IMG/VR virus record: IMGVR_UViG_3300030202_002737
Coordinates: 1 to 64,000 of that record
Strand: one strand, 5' to 3'
Length of the DNA stretch: 64,000 nt
Source of the DNA: a virus
The translations under genes were made by a program, and so were the position numbers. Positions 1 to 9,002 of this stretch are shown here, one piece after another; positions within the stretch are counted from its first letter, which is position 1; each line of letters starts with the position of its first letter. Below the pieces are notes generated by a model that saw nothing but the letters and a program-made list of their open reading frames with translations, was not told the origin of the DNA and did no database searches.

Positions 1-1
1 T

Positions 2-781
2 GAATATGATGAAAATGGCAACGTTGTGGAAACAGATATGTCAGGAGGTAATGTTGTACAAAAAGCTATCGAAGATGCAAATGCACATATGCAAAATACT
101 TTTAATTTAATTCCTCCGCAAAAAATAAAATTAGGCCCTGTTGAAAATTTTCAAGATTATCAAGATGCATTGTTTAAAGAATTAGATCAATTAAAAAATA
201 GATACAAATTAAAAGATACTGACAAAGTAACCGAGTATCATATTGCATGGTGGAGAGAAGTTATAAAATCAAAAGCCTTAAAAGATAATTATAACATTCC
301 AGAAGACGTTTTAGAATTATTAGTAAATAGATGGGCATTTTATAACAAAAGTACATCTATTACAAAAATTAAAAAAATGATCGATAATGAAGAATTCTTA
401 GAATGGGTAATTTCATTTGACAAAAAAGACTTTAAAAAATATCAAAAACAAAATATGGAACCATTTGAATCTATATTTTTAAAACTAGGCGCAGAAGTGC
501 TAAAAAATGCTTCTAACTTTTTAGCAGCAAACCCAGCTAAATCAGTTCAGGATATTAGAAAGAATTTGGCAGCAGTGCTACGAGATGTGAAATCATCAAA
601 TAATATTGCAACATTAGATAAATTAAAGCTTGAATTAGATCGAATAAAAAGACTAGGCGGATTTGAAAAAATTGTGCCGCTAGAAGGCATTGTATTTACA
701 TATGGAGGCGAAACATATAAGTTAACAGGCGCATTCGCACCTATAAATCAAATATTAGGTACATTAAAGTATTCTAGATAA
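2..781 (+). CDS. Unrecognised phage protein, 5' end outside window
   Basis: The frame is open to the left edge of the window, so the gene is partial at its 5' end; the first in-window GTG at 26 is probably not the true start. About 260 residues are visible. They are helical and charged, with a Trp pair near the sequence HIAWWREV and a run of amphipathic segments. The C-terminus carries EGIVFTYGG followed by KLTGAFAPINQILG, which looks like a conserved folded unit. EGIVF loosely recalls motif IV of nucleotidyltransferases, but no lysine nucleotidylation motif is visible here. It lies four genes upstream of the terminase. I do not recognise a function. Confidence 0.75.
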   Translation, partial: EYDENGNVVETDMSGGNVVQKAIEDANAHMQNTFNLIPPQKIKLGPVENFQDYQDALFKELDQLKNRYKLKDTDKVTEYHIAWWREVIKSKALKDNYNIPEDVLELLVNRWAFYNKSTSITKIKKMIDNEEFLEWVISFDKKDFKKYQKQNMEPFESIFLKLGAEVLKNASNFLAANPAKSVQDIRKNLAAVLRDVKSSNNIATLDKLKLELDRIKRLGGFEKIVPLEGIVFTYGGETYKLTGAFAPINQILGTLKYSR

Positions 782-789
782 TATTTATA
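781..789 (+). promoter_or_regulatory. Class A promoter-like box ATATTTATA
   Basis: The box starts on the last base of the preceding stop codon and ends 21 bases before the ATG at 811. It matches the class A motif repeated in front of many virion genes here. It is a candidate late promoter element; this is inferred from recurrence only. Confidence 0.55.
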
Positions 790-810
790 TAAAATTAAGG
801 CAAGAAAATT

Positions 811-1602
811 ATGGCTAAGAAAAAACATAAAACACCAACAAATACGAAACATAAATCGAGAAAAGATCTTAAAGATTATACATTAGATAAAGATATCGAT
901 AATATGGTACCTGGTTCAACAGGAGAATTACAACCTGGTGATAGAAAGGATGACAAAGAAGTTATTGATGATATAGAAAATATGGTTCCTAAAACAAAAG
1001 ACTCAGATACAATATATCCAATTAAAGATATGGAAGATGGTGATCCAAAAATGTCAGCCAATGCAATGAAAACATTTAAAAAAAATATAGAAGATGATGC
1101 ACAAGATCTTATTGATACATTATCTAAGAAAGATGGTGGATATATGACTCAAATAGAAAAATTAACTAAAGAACAAAAAGAAAAATTAGTTAGAGAAATT
1201 GTTAAAAGAAAAGTAGCTAAATTTATAGTAGAGCAAGAAGAAAAAGAAGAGGAGCCATTAGCCGACACTCCAGAGCCAGAAGCAGCTCCAGAAGCTCCTG
1301 CTATTCCTGCCGATGCAGCACCAGAAGCAGAAGTTCCCGTAGAAGAACCAGCTCCAGAACCAGAAGCAGAAGAACCAGCTCCAGAAGCAGAAGCACCTGA
1401 AGCTGAGGCAGAAGCACCTGAAGGTGACACAAGAGTTCAAAATTTTGTAACAGCATTACAACAGAAACAAAATTTTATACAACAAGTAGAAATGGTAATG
1501 AAAGTTGTAAATCAATTATTAGCTGCAGATGATACCCCACGTAAAAAAGGAAAACTTACATTCCTAAATCGTGTAATAAAAAGAGCAATTGAAAAACAAT
1601 AA
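811..1602 (+). CDS. Acidic Pro/Glu/Ala-rich protein of unknown function
   Basis: A 263-residue protein with a basic start (MAKKKHKTP), an acidic middle, and a low-complexity Pro-Glu-Ala tract from about residue 145 to 205 that is likely unstructured. The C-terminal 60 residues are helical and end basic. A class A box stands about 21 bases before the start, which suggests late expression with the virion genes. The charge pattern would suit a head core or internal protein, but there is no recognisable domain. The function is unknown. Confidence 0.8.
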   Translation: MAKKKHKTPTNTKHKSRKDLKDYTLDKDIDNMVPGSTGELQPGDRKDDKEVIDDIENMVPKTKDSDTIYPIKDMEDGDPKMSANAMKTFKKNIEDDAQDLIDTLSKKDGGYMTQIEKLTKEQKEKLVREIVKRKVAKFIVEQEEKEEEPLADTPEPEAAPEAPAIPADAAPEAEVPVEEPAPEPEAEEPAPEAEAPEAEAEAPEGDTRVQNFVTALQQKQNFIQQVEMVMKVVNQLLAADDTPRKKGKLTFLNRVIKRAIEKQ

Positions 1603-1619
1603 TAAATAATTAAATTTTT

Positions 1620-2267
1620 ATGGCAAAATCAAATAAGTTACAAAACGTTAAAGCTATCAAGCAAATGCTTGAAGGCACTCATAAATTTCAAACAAGAAAA
1701 ACACACGGATATTCAGATAGTAAATCTACTGCAGACCGTAATAAAAAACGTGCAGTAGGAGATGTTTGGGAAGAAAAAATTGGAACTACTCTGTATCGAA
1801 TAGAACAATTTGAAGGATTTCGAACTAAACGACCAGCTGGATCACAAACTGCAGAAATACGAGAATATCTTAATTCATATCCAAATTGTCAAAAAGATTG
1901 TTGCAAAACAACTTTTAATCATATGGATGCAAAAATGAAAAAAGCACATGGTATGTGTTATGATTGTGTAATTGACATGGAACATAAACTCCGGGTAGAA
2001 GGAAAATTTGAAGAATATGAAAAAGAGCGAATCCATGCAAGTGCCTTATCTTGGCTAAAAGATGCAGAACAAGATGTAGACGCATTAAAAAAAGCTTTCA
2101 CACAAGCTTCAGAGTTTGTTACAAATGCAGATGGGTTAACAGAATCATGGGCTGCTCAAATGACAACAGAAGAATTTGAAGAAAAAGTTGAAAAACAATT
2201 TGAAAAATTTAAAGCGGAATTTTTAGCAAATATAAATAAAGATAAAGAAGAAGATGAAATTGATTAA
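1620..2267 (+). CDS. Cysteine-cluster protein, possible zinc binder
   Basis: A 215-residue protein. A compact Cys/His cluster lies at about residues 90-117, reading NCQKDCC, then FNH, then MCYDC, spacing typical of a structural zinc site. The C-terminal half is strongly helical and acidic and ends EEDEID. It sits close upstream of the large terminase, where T4 carries the small terminase gene 16, but the sequence gives no positive support for that role. The last 14 bases overlap the start of the next gene. The function is unknown; a DNA-packaging or nucleic-acid-binding role is possible. Confidence 0.8.
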   Translation: MAKSNKLQNVKAIKQMLEGTHKFQTRKTHGYSDSKSTADRNKKRAVGDVWEEKIGTTLYRIEQFEGFRTKRPAGSQTAEIREYLNSYPNCQKDCCKTTFNHMDAKMKKAHGMCYDCVIDMEHKLRVEGKFEEYEKERIHASALSWLKDAEQDVDALKKAFTQASEFVTNADGLTESWAAQMTTEEFEEKVEKQFEKFKAEFLANINKDKEEDEID

Positions 2268-2595
2268 AAAATATTGGAAATTAATAATAGGTATATTAGC
2301 TGGTATATTCGGTGCGATATTTATTTTTTCTAAAAAAAGTACAAATAAAAAATTACAAAAAAATAAACAAAAAATTGATTCAAATAACAAATCAATACAG
2401 AAAATTGACGGAAAGCTTAAATACGTTACGGATGAAAAAGCAGAAATCAAAAAAACAGTTAAAAAACAAAAAGAAAAAATAGCAACTATTAAAAAACAAA
2501 AAACTACTATTCCTAAAAAAGAAAAAGTAGTTAAATCTAAAAAAGAAGCAGTTAAATTAGCAAAAGCAAATATATTAAAAAGATCTAGGAAATGA
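2254..2595 (+). CDS. Membrane-anchored lysine-rich coiled-coil protein
   Basis: A 113-residue protein. One transmembrane segment spans about residues 9-26 (KLIIGILAGIFGAIFIF) just after a basic N-terminus, so it is probably N-in with the rest outside the cytoplasm. The remainder is almost entirely Lys/Ile/Gln-rich with a coiled-coil pattern. It overlaps the gene before it by 14 bases and the next gene by 4 bases (ATGA). An N-anchored helical protein translationally coupled to an exported partner resembles an inner-membrane spanin with an outer partner. That is inference from architecture only. Confidence 0.75.
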   Translation: MKLIKKYWKLIIGILAGIFGAIFIFSKKSTNKKLQKNKQKIDSNNKSIQKIDGKLKYVTDEKAEIKKTVKKQKEKIATIKKQKTTIPKKEKVVKSKKEAVKLAKANILKRSRK

Positions 2596-2972
2596 AACAT
2601 TTTTTTATTATATTATATTTAAGTCCAGCATTAATTTTTGGCCAAATGGCTGATACATGTTTTACTAGTAATCAAATAATAGAAATATCAAATACATTAG
2701 ATTCATTACATTATTTAGATTCTATTAATAATAAAATTATTTTGGAACAAGAAGTTTTAATTACTGATTTAGAAAAAATTATAAAATTAGATAGTTTAGA
2801 AAATTTATATCTAGAACAAAAAACTATTTTTCTAAATGATAATATAAATTTATATATTGAACGTGAAAAACTTCTAAAACCAAAATGGTATGATAATAAA
2901 ATAATCTGGTTTAGTACAGGTATATTAACTACACTATTAACTGGAAAAATGATCGTAGAAGTTGTTCAATAA
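2592..2972 (+). CDS. Exported protein with C-terminal membrane segment
   Basis: A 126-residue protein. Residues 1-17 form a signal peptide (MKHFFIILYLSPALIFG) with likely cleavage before Gln18, a G-Q cleavage style frequent in Bacteroidota proteins. The middle is a helical, leucine-rich coiled-coil-like stretch. A second hydrophobic segment at about 104-123 follows the sequence KPKWYDNK. The start overlaps the preceding membrane protein (ATGA), and its stop overlaps the terminase start (TAATG). Together with the preceding gene it is a candidate lysis (spanin-like) pair placed before the terminase. The role is inferred, not shown by homology. Confidence 0.75.
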   Translation: MKHFFIILYLSPALIFGQMADTCFTSNQIIEISNTLDSLHYLDSINNKIILEQEVLITDLEKIIKLDSLENLYLEQKTIFLNDNINLYIEREKLLKPKWYDNKIIWFSTGILTTLLTGKMIVEVVQ

Positions 2973-4549
2973 TGGCAGAAAAAAATATAAAACAAATTGT
3001 TAAAGAGCAATATATAAAGTGTGCAAATGATCCTGTATACTTTATGCGACAATTTTGCTATATTCAACATCCCATAAAAGGAAAAATAAAATTTAATTTA
3101 TTTCCATTCCAAGAAGAATCATTATCTACATTACAAGCAAATCGATACAATGTAATTCTTAAATCTAGACAGTTAGGTATATCAACTCTTTCTGCAGGAT
3201 ATGCATTATGGTCAATGTTATTCAACGAAGACTTCAACGTTTTAGTTATAGCAACAACCCAAGACGTAGCAAAAAACTTAGTAAGTAAAGTTCAGATAAT
3301 GAATGAAAATTTACCAAGTTGGCTAAAAACTCAAATTGTTACTAATAATAAATTATCATTAAAATTTGCAAATGGATCAGAAATTAAAGCAATCTCAAGT
3401 TCATCTACAGGCGCACGATCTGAAGCATTATCATTATTAATAGTGGATGAAGCCGCATTTATTAGAAATATTGAAGAAATATGGGTAGCATCCCAAGCTA
3501 CACTATCTACAGGTGGAGGAGCTATAGTATTATCAACACCAAATGGTATTGGTAATTGGTTTCATCAAACATGGGTAGACGCAGAAAATGGCGTTAATGG
3601 TTTTGAAACAATTAAACTACAATGGAATCTACACCCAGAACGAGATCAATTATGGAGAGATGATCAAACTAAATTATTAGGAGAACGAGGTGCCGCTCAA
3701 GAATGTGATTGTGACTTTATATCATCTGGACATACTGTAGTAGATGGTTTAATTCTCCAAGAATTTGAATCAAAATGTCAAGATCCGGTTGAAAAACGTG
3801 GATTTGATAATGGGTATTGGATATGGGAATATCCAGATTATACAAAAAATTATATTGTTGTAGCTGATGTTGCACGTGGCGACGGTGCAGATTGGTCAAC
3901 GTTTCATGTAATTGATGTAGAAACTATAACGCAAGTAGCTGAATATAAAGGTAAATTACCTCCAAAGGACTTTGGTAACATGCTAGTAACTGTTGCAACA
4001 GAATGGAACAATGCATTATTAGCAATTGAAAATGCCAATATTGGATGGGCTGCTGTACAGCCGGCATTAGATAGAAATTATGAAAATTTATTTTATACAT
4101 ATAAAGACGATGGTTATGTCGATCTAGAAGTTCAACTTTTAAAAGGGTATGACATGAAAGATAAGACTAAAATGGTACCTGGGGTTTCAACTACATCGAG
4201 AACTAGACCATTAATGATATCAGCACTAGAAATGTATATGCGTGAAGGAACACCAATAATAAAATCAAAAAGATTAATTCAAGAATTATTTGTATTTGTA
4301 TGGCTTAATGGAAAAGCTCAAGCTCAAGTTGGATATAATGATGATTTAGTAATGGCTTATGCAATAGGATTATGGTTAAGAGATACTAGTTTAAAATTAA
4401 GACAACATGGAATTGATTTAAATAAGCGAGCTTTATCTAAACTTCAAAAGACAGATACAACAATATATACTAACAAACAAGATCGACCAAGTGATAGTTG
4501 GAAGTGGAATAATGGCCATGACGACGAAAATTTAACCTGGCTTCTGTAG
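2972..4549 (+). CDS. Terminase large subunit (gp17-like)
   Basis: The ATP-driven DNA packaging motor and headful nuclease, 525 residues. The ATPase domain shows the Walker A variant SRQLGIST at 65-72, Walker B LLIVDEA at 155-161 and the coupling motif LSTPNG near 187-192. The RNase H-like nuclease domain begins near 290, with ADVARGDGADWS at 298-309 supplying the first acidic residue. Later acidic positions include AIENANIG near 354 and YNDDLVMAYA near 455. Length is somewhat shorter than T4 gp17 (610). The start overlaps the stop of the exported protein (TAATG). The portal follows, as in T4-like phages. Confidence 0.95.
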   Translation: MAEKNIKQIVKEQYIKCANDPVYFMRQFCYIQHPIKGKIKFNLFPFQEESLSTLQANRYNVILKSRQLGISTLSAGYALWSMLFNEDFNVLVIATTQDVAKNLVSKVQIMNENLPSWLKTQIVTNNKLSLKFANGSEIKAISSSSTGARSEALSLLIVDEAAFIRNIEEIWVASQATLSTGGGAIVLSTPNGIGNWFHQTWVDAENGVNGFETIKLQWNLHPERDQLWRDDQTKLLGERGAAQECDCDFISSGHTVVDGLILQEFESKCQDPVEKRGFDNGYWIWEYPDYTKNYIVVADVARGDGADWSTFHVIDVETITQVAEYKGKLPPKDFGNMLVTVATEWNNALLAIENANIGWAAVQPALDRNYENLFYTYKDDGYVDLEVQLLKGYDMKDKTKMVPGVSTTSRTRPLMISALEMYMREGTPIIKSKRLIQELFVFVWLNGKAQAQVGYNDDLVMAYAIGLWLRDTSLKLRQHGIDLNKRALSKLQKTDTTIYTNKQDRPSDSWKWNNGHDDENLTWLL

Positions 4550-4555
4550 TTAGTT

Positions 4556-4564
4556 ATATTTATA
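4556..4564 (+). promoter_or_regulatory. Class A promoter-like box ATATTTATA
   Basis: Between terminase and portal, ending 19 bases before the portal ATG. Same motif as other virion genes; candidate late promoter element. Confidence 0.6.
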
Positions 4565-4583
4565 ATAAATAAAAAGATAAATC

Positions 4584-6389
4584 ATGGCCTCATTAAGAAA
4601 ACGTTTAAGTAACTTATTTGCTACAAATGTAGTAGTTCGTAAATTTGGAAAAGACCGATTAAAGGTAATCGATACAAACAGGCTACAATCTACAGGTAAC
4701 ATATCCCAATCAAAATTGTATGATCGATATACAAGATTACATGGCTCGAATAGACATAGTATGGGAGGTCATGGCGGATATGATTCAAATTATTACATGC
4801 AACAAAATCGTATGCAGTTATACACTGATTACGAAATGATGGATAAAGATCCTATTATATCATCAGCATTAGATATTTATGCTGACGAATCTACATTAGC
4901 AGATCAATTTGGTGATATACTTACTATTAAAACAAATAAAACCCATATTCAAAAAATATTATATAATTTATATTATGATGTATTGAATATAGAATTTAAT
5001 ATGTGGCCTTGGATCCGAAATATGTGTAAATATGGCGATTTCTTTTTAAAATTAGATATAGCCGAAGACATAGGCGTATTAAATGCCAGACCACTTTCTT
5101 CATATGAAGTTGAACGTTTAGAAGATTATGATGAAGCAACAGGCGAATATGATATTAAATTTAGACACGTGTCATCAGAAAATTTAAAATTTGATGTTTT
5201 CGAAGTAGCTCATTTTAGATTGTTATCTGATTCTAACTTTTTACCATATGGTAGATCTATGTTAGAAGGAGCTAGAAATGAATTTCAAAAACTAACAATG
5301 TTAGAAGATGCAATGCTTATTCATAGAATAATGCGTGCTCCAGAAAAACGGGTATTTAAAATTGATATTGGTAATATTCCACCAAATGAAGTTGATTCAT
5401 TCATGGAACAAATTATTAATAAAATGAAAAAAGTTCCATATGTAGATAAAAATAATGGAAATTATAATCTTAAATTTAATTTAAATAATATGTTAGAAGA
5501 TTATTATTTACCTGTCAGAGGCGGAAATAGCCAAACACAAATTGATACACTCCCAGGAATGACATTTACTGGAATAGAAGATATTGATTATGTAAAACAT
5601 AAAATGATGGCAGCTTTGAAAATTCCAAAACCATTTTTAGGGTATGACGAAGGAGTTGAAGGAAAATCTACATTAGCTTCAATGGATATAAGATTTGCTA
5701 GAACAATTGAAAGACTACAAAAAATTGTTGTTTCAGAATTAATTAAAATTGGAATTATACATTTATATTCACAAGGATATGAAGGAGAAGATTTAATAGG
5801 ATTTGAATTAGAACTAACTGCCCCATCTATTATTTATGATCAACAAAAAGTTGCCTTGATGAATGAAAAAATACAATTGGCAACTGCTATGAAAGATTCA
5901 AAATTAGTTTCTGATAAATATATTTACGAGTACATATTTAATATGTCTGAAGATGAATGGTTAGAAGAAAGAAATAATGTAGTAGAAGACCTAAAATTAA
6001 GATTTAGACAAAATCAAATAGAGCAAGAAGGAAATGATCCTACTTTAACAGGAGCTTCATATGGTACTCCGCATGATATGGCTTCATTGCATATGAGTTC
6101 AGACGACGAAAAAAACAAAGATAAAGGCGGAAGACCTCCTGAAGGAATCAAGTATGGGCAACATAAAAATCATATGGGTTGGGATCCAACTGGTGGGAAA
6201 ACAGTTAAACAAGCTATGAATACGACATTTCAACCAGACCCTCGATTTAGAAAACAAAGATCTGCAGTAGCCACTGAAAATGCTGATATTCTTAAAAAAA
6301 TTAATCGTAAAAGCTCAAAAGTTATCAATGAAACAGATGATGACAATAAAAAAAATAGGTCAATGTTAGATGAAAATAATATTTTATAA
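4584..6389 (+). CDS. Portal vertex protein (gp20-like)
   Basis: The dodecameric DNA entry ring of the head, 601 residues. The conserved gp20 signature DKDPIISSALDIYADE is at 88-103. The wing/clip region GIEDIDYVKHKMMAALKIPKPFLGYDEG near 330-357 is followed by GKSTLASMDIRFARTIERLQ. T4 gp20 is 524 residues; the extra length is a hydrophilic C-terminal tail from about 495 that is Gly/Lys/Asp-rich and likely disordered. It lies directly after the terminase and upstream of the protease, scaffold and capsid genes, the standard T4 order. Confidence 0.95.
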   Translation: MASLRKRLSNLFATNVVVRKFGKDRLKVIDTNRLQSTGNISQSKLYDRYTRLHGSNRHSMGGHGGYDSNYYMQQNRMQLYTDYEMMDKDPIISSALDIYADESTLADQFGDILTIKTNKTHIQKILYNLYYDVLNIEFNMWPWIRNMCKYGDFFLKLDIAEDIGVLNARPLSSYEVERLEDYDEATGEYDIKFRHVSSENLKFDVFEVAHFRLLSDSNFLPYGRSMLEGARNEFQKLTMLEDAMLIHRIMRAPEKRVFKIDIGNIPPNEVDSFMEQIINKMKKVPYVDKNNGNYNLKFNLNNMLEDYYLPVRGGNSQTQIDTLPGMTFTGIEDIDYVKHKMMAALKIPKPFLGYDEGVEGKSTLASMDIRFARTIERLQKIVVSELIKIGIIHLYSQGYEGEDLIGFELELTAPSIIYDQQKVALMNEKIQLATAMKDSKLVSDKYIYEYIFNMSEDEWLEERNNVVEDLKLRFRQNQIEQEGNDPTLTGASYGTPHDMASLHMSSDDEKNKDKGGRPPEGIKYGQHKNHMGWDPTGGKTVKQAMNTTFQPDPRFRKQRSAVATENADILKKINRKSSKVINETDDDNKKNRSMLDENNIL

Positions 6390-6398
6390 TTTAAACGA

Positions 6399-6407
6399 TA
6401 TTTATAT
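6399..6407 (+). promoter_or_regulatory. Class A promoter-like box ATATTTATA
   Basis: Lies in the 38-base gap after the portal gene, 20 bases before the ATG at 6428. Candidate late promoter element. Confidence 0.55.
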
Positions 6408-6427
6408 GAAAAGGACCATGTATTGCC

Positions 6428-7279
6428 ATGAAAAAATTAAAACATTCTAAATATAAAAATACTGCGATACTTTTTGAAATCCTAGTTAGAAAATTAACCT
6501 CGGAATCAATGACGTCTGATAAGTCAGTTACCATTGATATAATTAAAAAATATTTTGGTAAAAATACTGAACTATCAAAAGAATTACAATTATATAATTC
6601 ATTAGTTAAGGAACAATTTGTATCAGAAGCAAAAGCATTGGATTATATTAGAACATGTAAAGATGTACACGTTAAACTTAATAAATCATTATTAAAACGA
6701 CAACGTTATAATTTAGTTAAAGAAATATCTAATAATTTTGTATTTGAAAAAATTTCAAAAATACGTATAAATAACTATAAAGCATTAGCGTCTATATATA
6801 TGTTATTTGAATATGAAGACAAAGATAATCCTAAACAATTATTAGAATGTAAAAGTAATATTGTAGATCATTGCATGTTAACATCAAAAGTAAATTCTAA
6901 CAAAGATAAAGTTATTGAAACATTTAAGAGTCAAAATAAAGATTTAAGGTTATTAGCATATAAAATGTTAGTAGATAAATTTAATGAAAAATATTCTGGA
7001 TTAAATGAAGAACAAAAAGAATTATTAAGTCAATATATTACTCACGTCAACGATTCAGAATCATTAAAATTATATTTTGAAAAAGTAATACCGTCTATTA
7101 AAACTCAATTAAAAACAGAGTCTAAAAAAATTACTGATAAAGTAACAAAAATAAAAGTAAATAAATTATCTGAAATGTTATGTAATGTAGAGACAATTAA
7201 TTTAGTTAAAGAATCTCATGTTTTATCATTATTGCGTTATTATGACTTAATAACAGAATTAAAAAAGGCAAACAAATGA
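6428..7279 (+). CDS. Conserved-looking head-region protein, unknown function
   Basis: A 283-residue, lysine-rich, all-helical-looking protein starting MKKLKHSKYKNTAILFEILVR. There is no catalytic motif, signal or membrane segment. It sits between portal and prohead protease with its own class A box, and it overlaps the next gene by 4 bases (ATGA). Position suggests a late head-assembly factor or minor virion protein. I do not recognise a T4 counterpart. Confidence 0.8.
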   Translation: MKKLKHSKYKNTAILFEILVRKLTSESMTSDKSVTIDIIKKYFGKNTELSKELQLYNSLVKEQFVSEAKALDYIRTCKDVHVKLNKSLLKRQRYNLVKEISNNFVFEKISKIRINNYKALASIYMLFEYEDKDNPKQLLECKSNIVDHCMLTSKVNSNKDKVIETFKSQNKDLRLLAYKMLVDKFNEKYSGLNEEQKELLSQYITHVNDSESLKLYFEKVIPSIKTQLKTESKKITDKVTKIKVNKLSEMLCNVETINLVKESHVLSLLRYYDLITELKKANK

Positions 7280-7968
7280 AATCATTTTTAAAAGAAATTG
7301 AATCTAAATTTAAAGAAATCAATGAACGTGATTGGGATGAAGACGGCGAACAAGAATCTCCTAGAGATGAATATATGGGCGTTAAAGATAAAGCTATTAA
7401 AAAAGCAATGAAAAAAGAAGATGCTAAACCTGATTTCTTAGATCTTGATGATGACGGTGATACAGAAGAAGATATGAAAGATGCAGCAAATGAAGTTATA
7501 AAAACTGATGATGAACAAAAAGCATTGGAGTTACAAAAGCAAGATCCTGAAGCTGATATTGAATTAACAGAAGACGAAATTGACGAAATGAGTACAACAG
7601 GAGGCGTACCTGGATATCAAACCCCAAATGCATTTTCAACTAGAGCACAAGCTAAAAAGAAAAAGAAAATGAAATATGAATCAGTTCAAAAAGCAATGGA
7701 TGCAAAATATGCTGCACTTATTGAATCATATTCAAAATTTGCATCTGGCAATCCAAAATCGACTCCAACACAAACAGTTAATGGTACTATAAAAGAAGTA
7801 GCAAAAAAATTACAAGAGATAGAAAAATTGGTTAGATATACATCTAGATTAAAAAATGAATCTGGTATAGCCGGGTCAACATATGGCAAATCTACTCATA
7901 ATGCATTAAATAAAATATCAGAAAGATTATTAAAAATATCAGAACGTATCAGGAGTTTAGGAGAATAA
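7276..7968 (+). CDS. Acidic helical protein, possible prohead core component
   Basis: A 230-residue protein. The N-terminal half is strongly acidic and contains PDFLDLDDDGDTEEDM near residues 52-67, which looks like a calcium-loop-type Asp cluster. The C-terminal half is basic and helical. An LKE motif right after the start (FLKE, residues 4-7) resembles a gp21 cleavage site. It starts inside the stop of the previous gene and ends one base before the protease start, so it is tightly coupled with head assembly genes. A role in the prohead core is inferred from position and composition. Confidence 0.75.
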   Translation: MKSFLKEIESKFKEINERDWDEDGEQESPRDEYMGVKDKAIKKAMKKEDAKPDFLDLDDDGDTEEDMKDAANEVIKTDDEQKALELQKQDPEADIELTEDEIDEMSTTGGVPGYQTPNAFSTRAQAKKKKKMKYESVQKAMDAKYAALIESYSKFASGNPKSTPTQTVNGTIKEVAKKLQEIEKLVRYTSRLKNESGIAGSTYGKSTHNALNKISERLLKISERIRSLGE

Positions 7969-7969
7969 T

Positions 7970-8593
7970 ATGTCAAAAGCTTTATTAGTAGAATATATGC
8001 CATTTAGCCCAATTGGTTCATTAACAGAATCAAATGGAGCCAAATTTGGAGTTCCTGGCGGAATGGTTGTCCAAGGCGTATTACAGAGAGCAGGAGCTAA
8101 AAATCAAAATGGTAGGATATATCCAAAACATATATTAGCTCGAGAATGCCAAAGGTACCAAAAAGAATATATTGACCAACATAGAGCTTTAGGAGAATTA
8201 GACCATCCAGAATCATCAGTAGTTAATTTAAATAATGTATCTCATAATGTATTAAAAATTTGGTGGAATAATGATGATTTAATGGGAGCAGTTCAAGTAC
8301 TAGATACTCCGTCTGGAAATATATTAAAATCATTATTTAAGTCTGGTATTACATTAGGAATATCAAGTAGAGGGTTAGGTAGTGTTAAAGAATTATATAA
8401 AGAATCAGCAGTAGAAGTTCAAGAAGATTTTGAATTGATATGTTGGGACTTTGTTTCAAATCCATCAACTAATGGCGCATTTATGAAACCAATGAATGAA
8501 TCTATTAATAAAAATAATAATTTAAACAAATATAATAAAGTAAATAGTGTTATCACATCAATACTGTGTGATGATGGAAAATGTAGGATATAA
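7970..8593 (+). CDS. Prohead core protease (gp21-like)
   Basis: The serine protease that matures the prohead by cleaving scaffold, capsid and internal proteins, 207 residues (T4 gp21 is 212). The catalytic His is H79 in GELDHP. The nucleophile is the Ser in GISSRG near 132-133, and an acidic residue follows in ICWDFVSNPS near 150. The motif order and spacing fit the herpes/T4 prohead protease fold (peptidase family S77/U9 type). It sits just upstream of scaffold and major capsid genes, as in T4. Confidence 0.9.
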   Translation: MSKALLVEYMPFSPIGSLTESNGAKFGVPGGMVVQGVLQRAGAKNQNGRIYPKHILARECQRYQKEYIDQHRALGELDHPESSVVNLNNVSHNVLKIWWNNDDLMGAVQVLDTPSGNILKSLFKSGITLGISSRGLGSVKELYKESAVEVQEDFELICWDFVSNPSTNGAFMKPMNESINKNNNLNKYNKVNSVITSILCDDGKCRI

Positions 8594-8595
8594 AT

Positions 8596-8961
8596 ATGAA
8601 TATTAGAGCATTAATGGAAGCATTGGATAATGAGCCTCCAAAAATAACAAAAGAAGAAAAACAAGCCTTTTTAGAAGCAGTTAGAGGATTTTCACAATTA
8701 GGTGAAGGTGTATATGGAAAAACAAATCTTAGAGAATTATGTGAAAAAGTAAAGCATATGGTTGAAATGGCTAATCATGTAACTCTCTCAGAAGGAGATT
8801 GGTTTGATGGTATAACTGTTAATAGAAACATGAAAGAAATTTCAAATTCATATAAAGTATTTGAAAAGACTGCCCAAGAAATGTCGCAACTAAGAGAAAG
8901 ACTAGAAGCTGCGTTTGAAGATATAGGCCAAGGTTTAGGTAGATATTTTGAAATAGATTAA
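8596..8961 (+). CDS. Small helical head-region protein, unknown function
   Basis: A 121-residue, fully helical protein. It contains FSQLGEGVYGKTNLRELCEKVKHMV and a C-terminal coiled-coil stretch ending GRYFEID. An LME-A sequence at residues 6-9 resembles a gp21 cleavage site. It follows the protease by two bases and is probably co-transcribed with it. The class B promoter-like pair at 8963 begins right after its stop, so it seems to close the protease unit. I cannot assign a function. Confidence 0.8.
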   Translation: MNIRALMEALDNEPPKITKEEKQAFLEAVRGFSQLGEGVYGKTNLRELCEKVKHMVEMANHVTLSEGDWFDGITVNRNMKEISNSYKVFEKTAQEMSQLRERLEAAFEDIGQGLGRYFEID

Positions 8962-8962
8962 T

Positions 8963-8992
8963 TAGGATTATTGAAAAAAATTAATTATAATA
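8963..8992 (+). promoter_or_regulatory. Class B promoter-like pair TAGGAT-17-TATAATA
   Basis: TAGGAT at 8963-8968 and TATAATA at 8986-8992 are separated by 17 bases, sigma-70-like geometry. It ends 10 bases before the ATG at 9003. With the terminator at 9698 it would define a separate unit of two genes inside the late head cluster. Confidence 0.6.
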
Positions 8993-9002
8993 AAGGTAAG
9001 TA

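Noticed and set aside
1149-1430. Minus-strand Ala/Ser/Gly-rich frame that looks like a surface protein
   Set aside because: Mirror of the Pro-Glu-Ala tract of the + strand gene; composition follows from the repeat.
1620-2267. Small terminase subunit (gp16)
   Set aside because: Position is suggestive, but the Cys cluster and lack of the gp16 central coiled-coil pattern do not support it; left as unknown.
2316-2324. Class A-like ATATTTATT inside the 2254 gene, with others at about 4871 and 21409
   Set aside because: Within coding DNA and not near a start codon. In AT-rich DNA such 9-mers occur by chance, so only junction-placed copies were listed as promoter-like.
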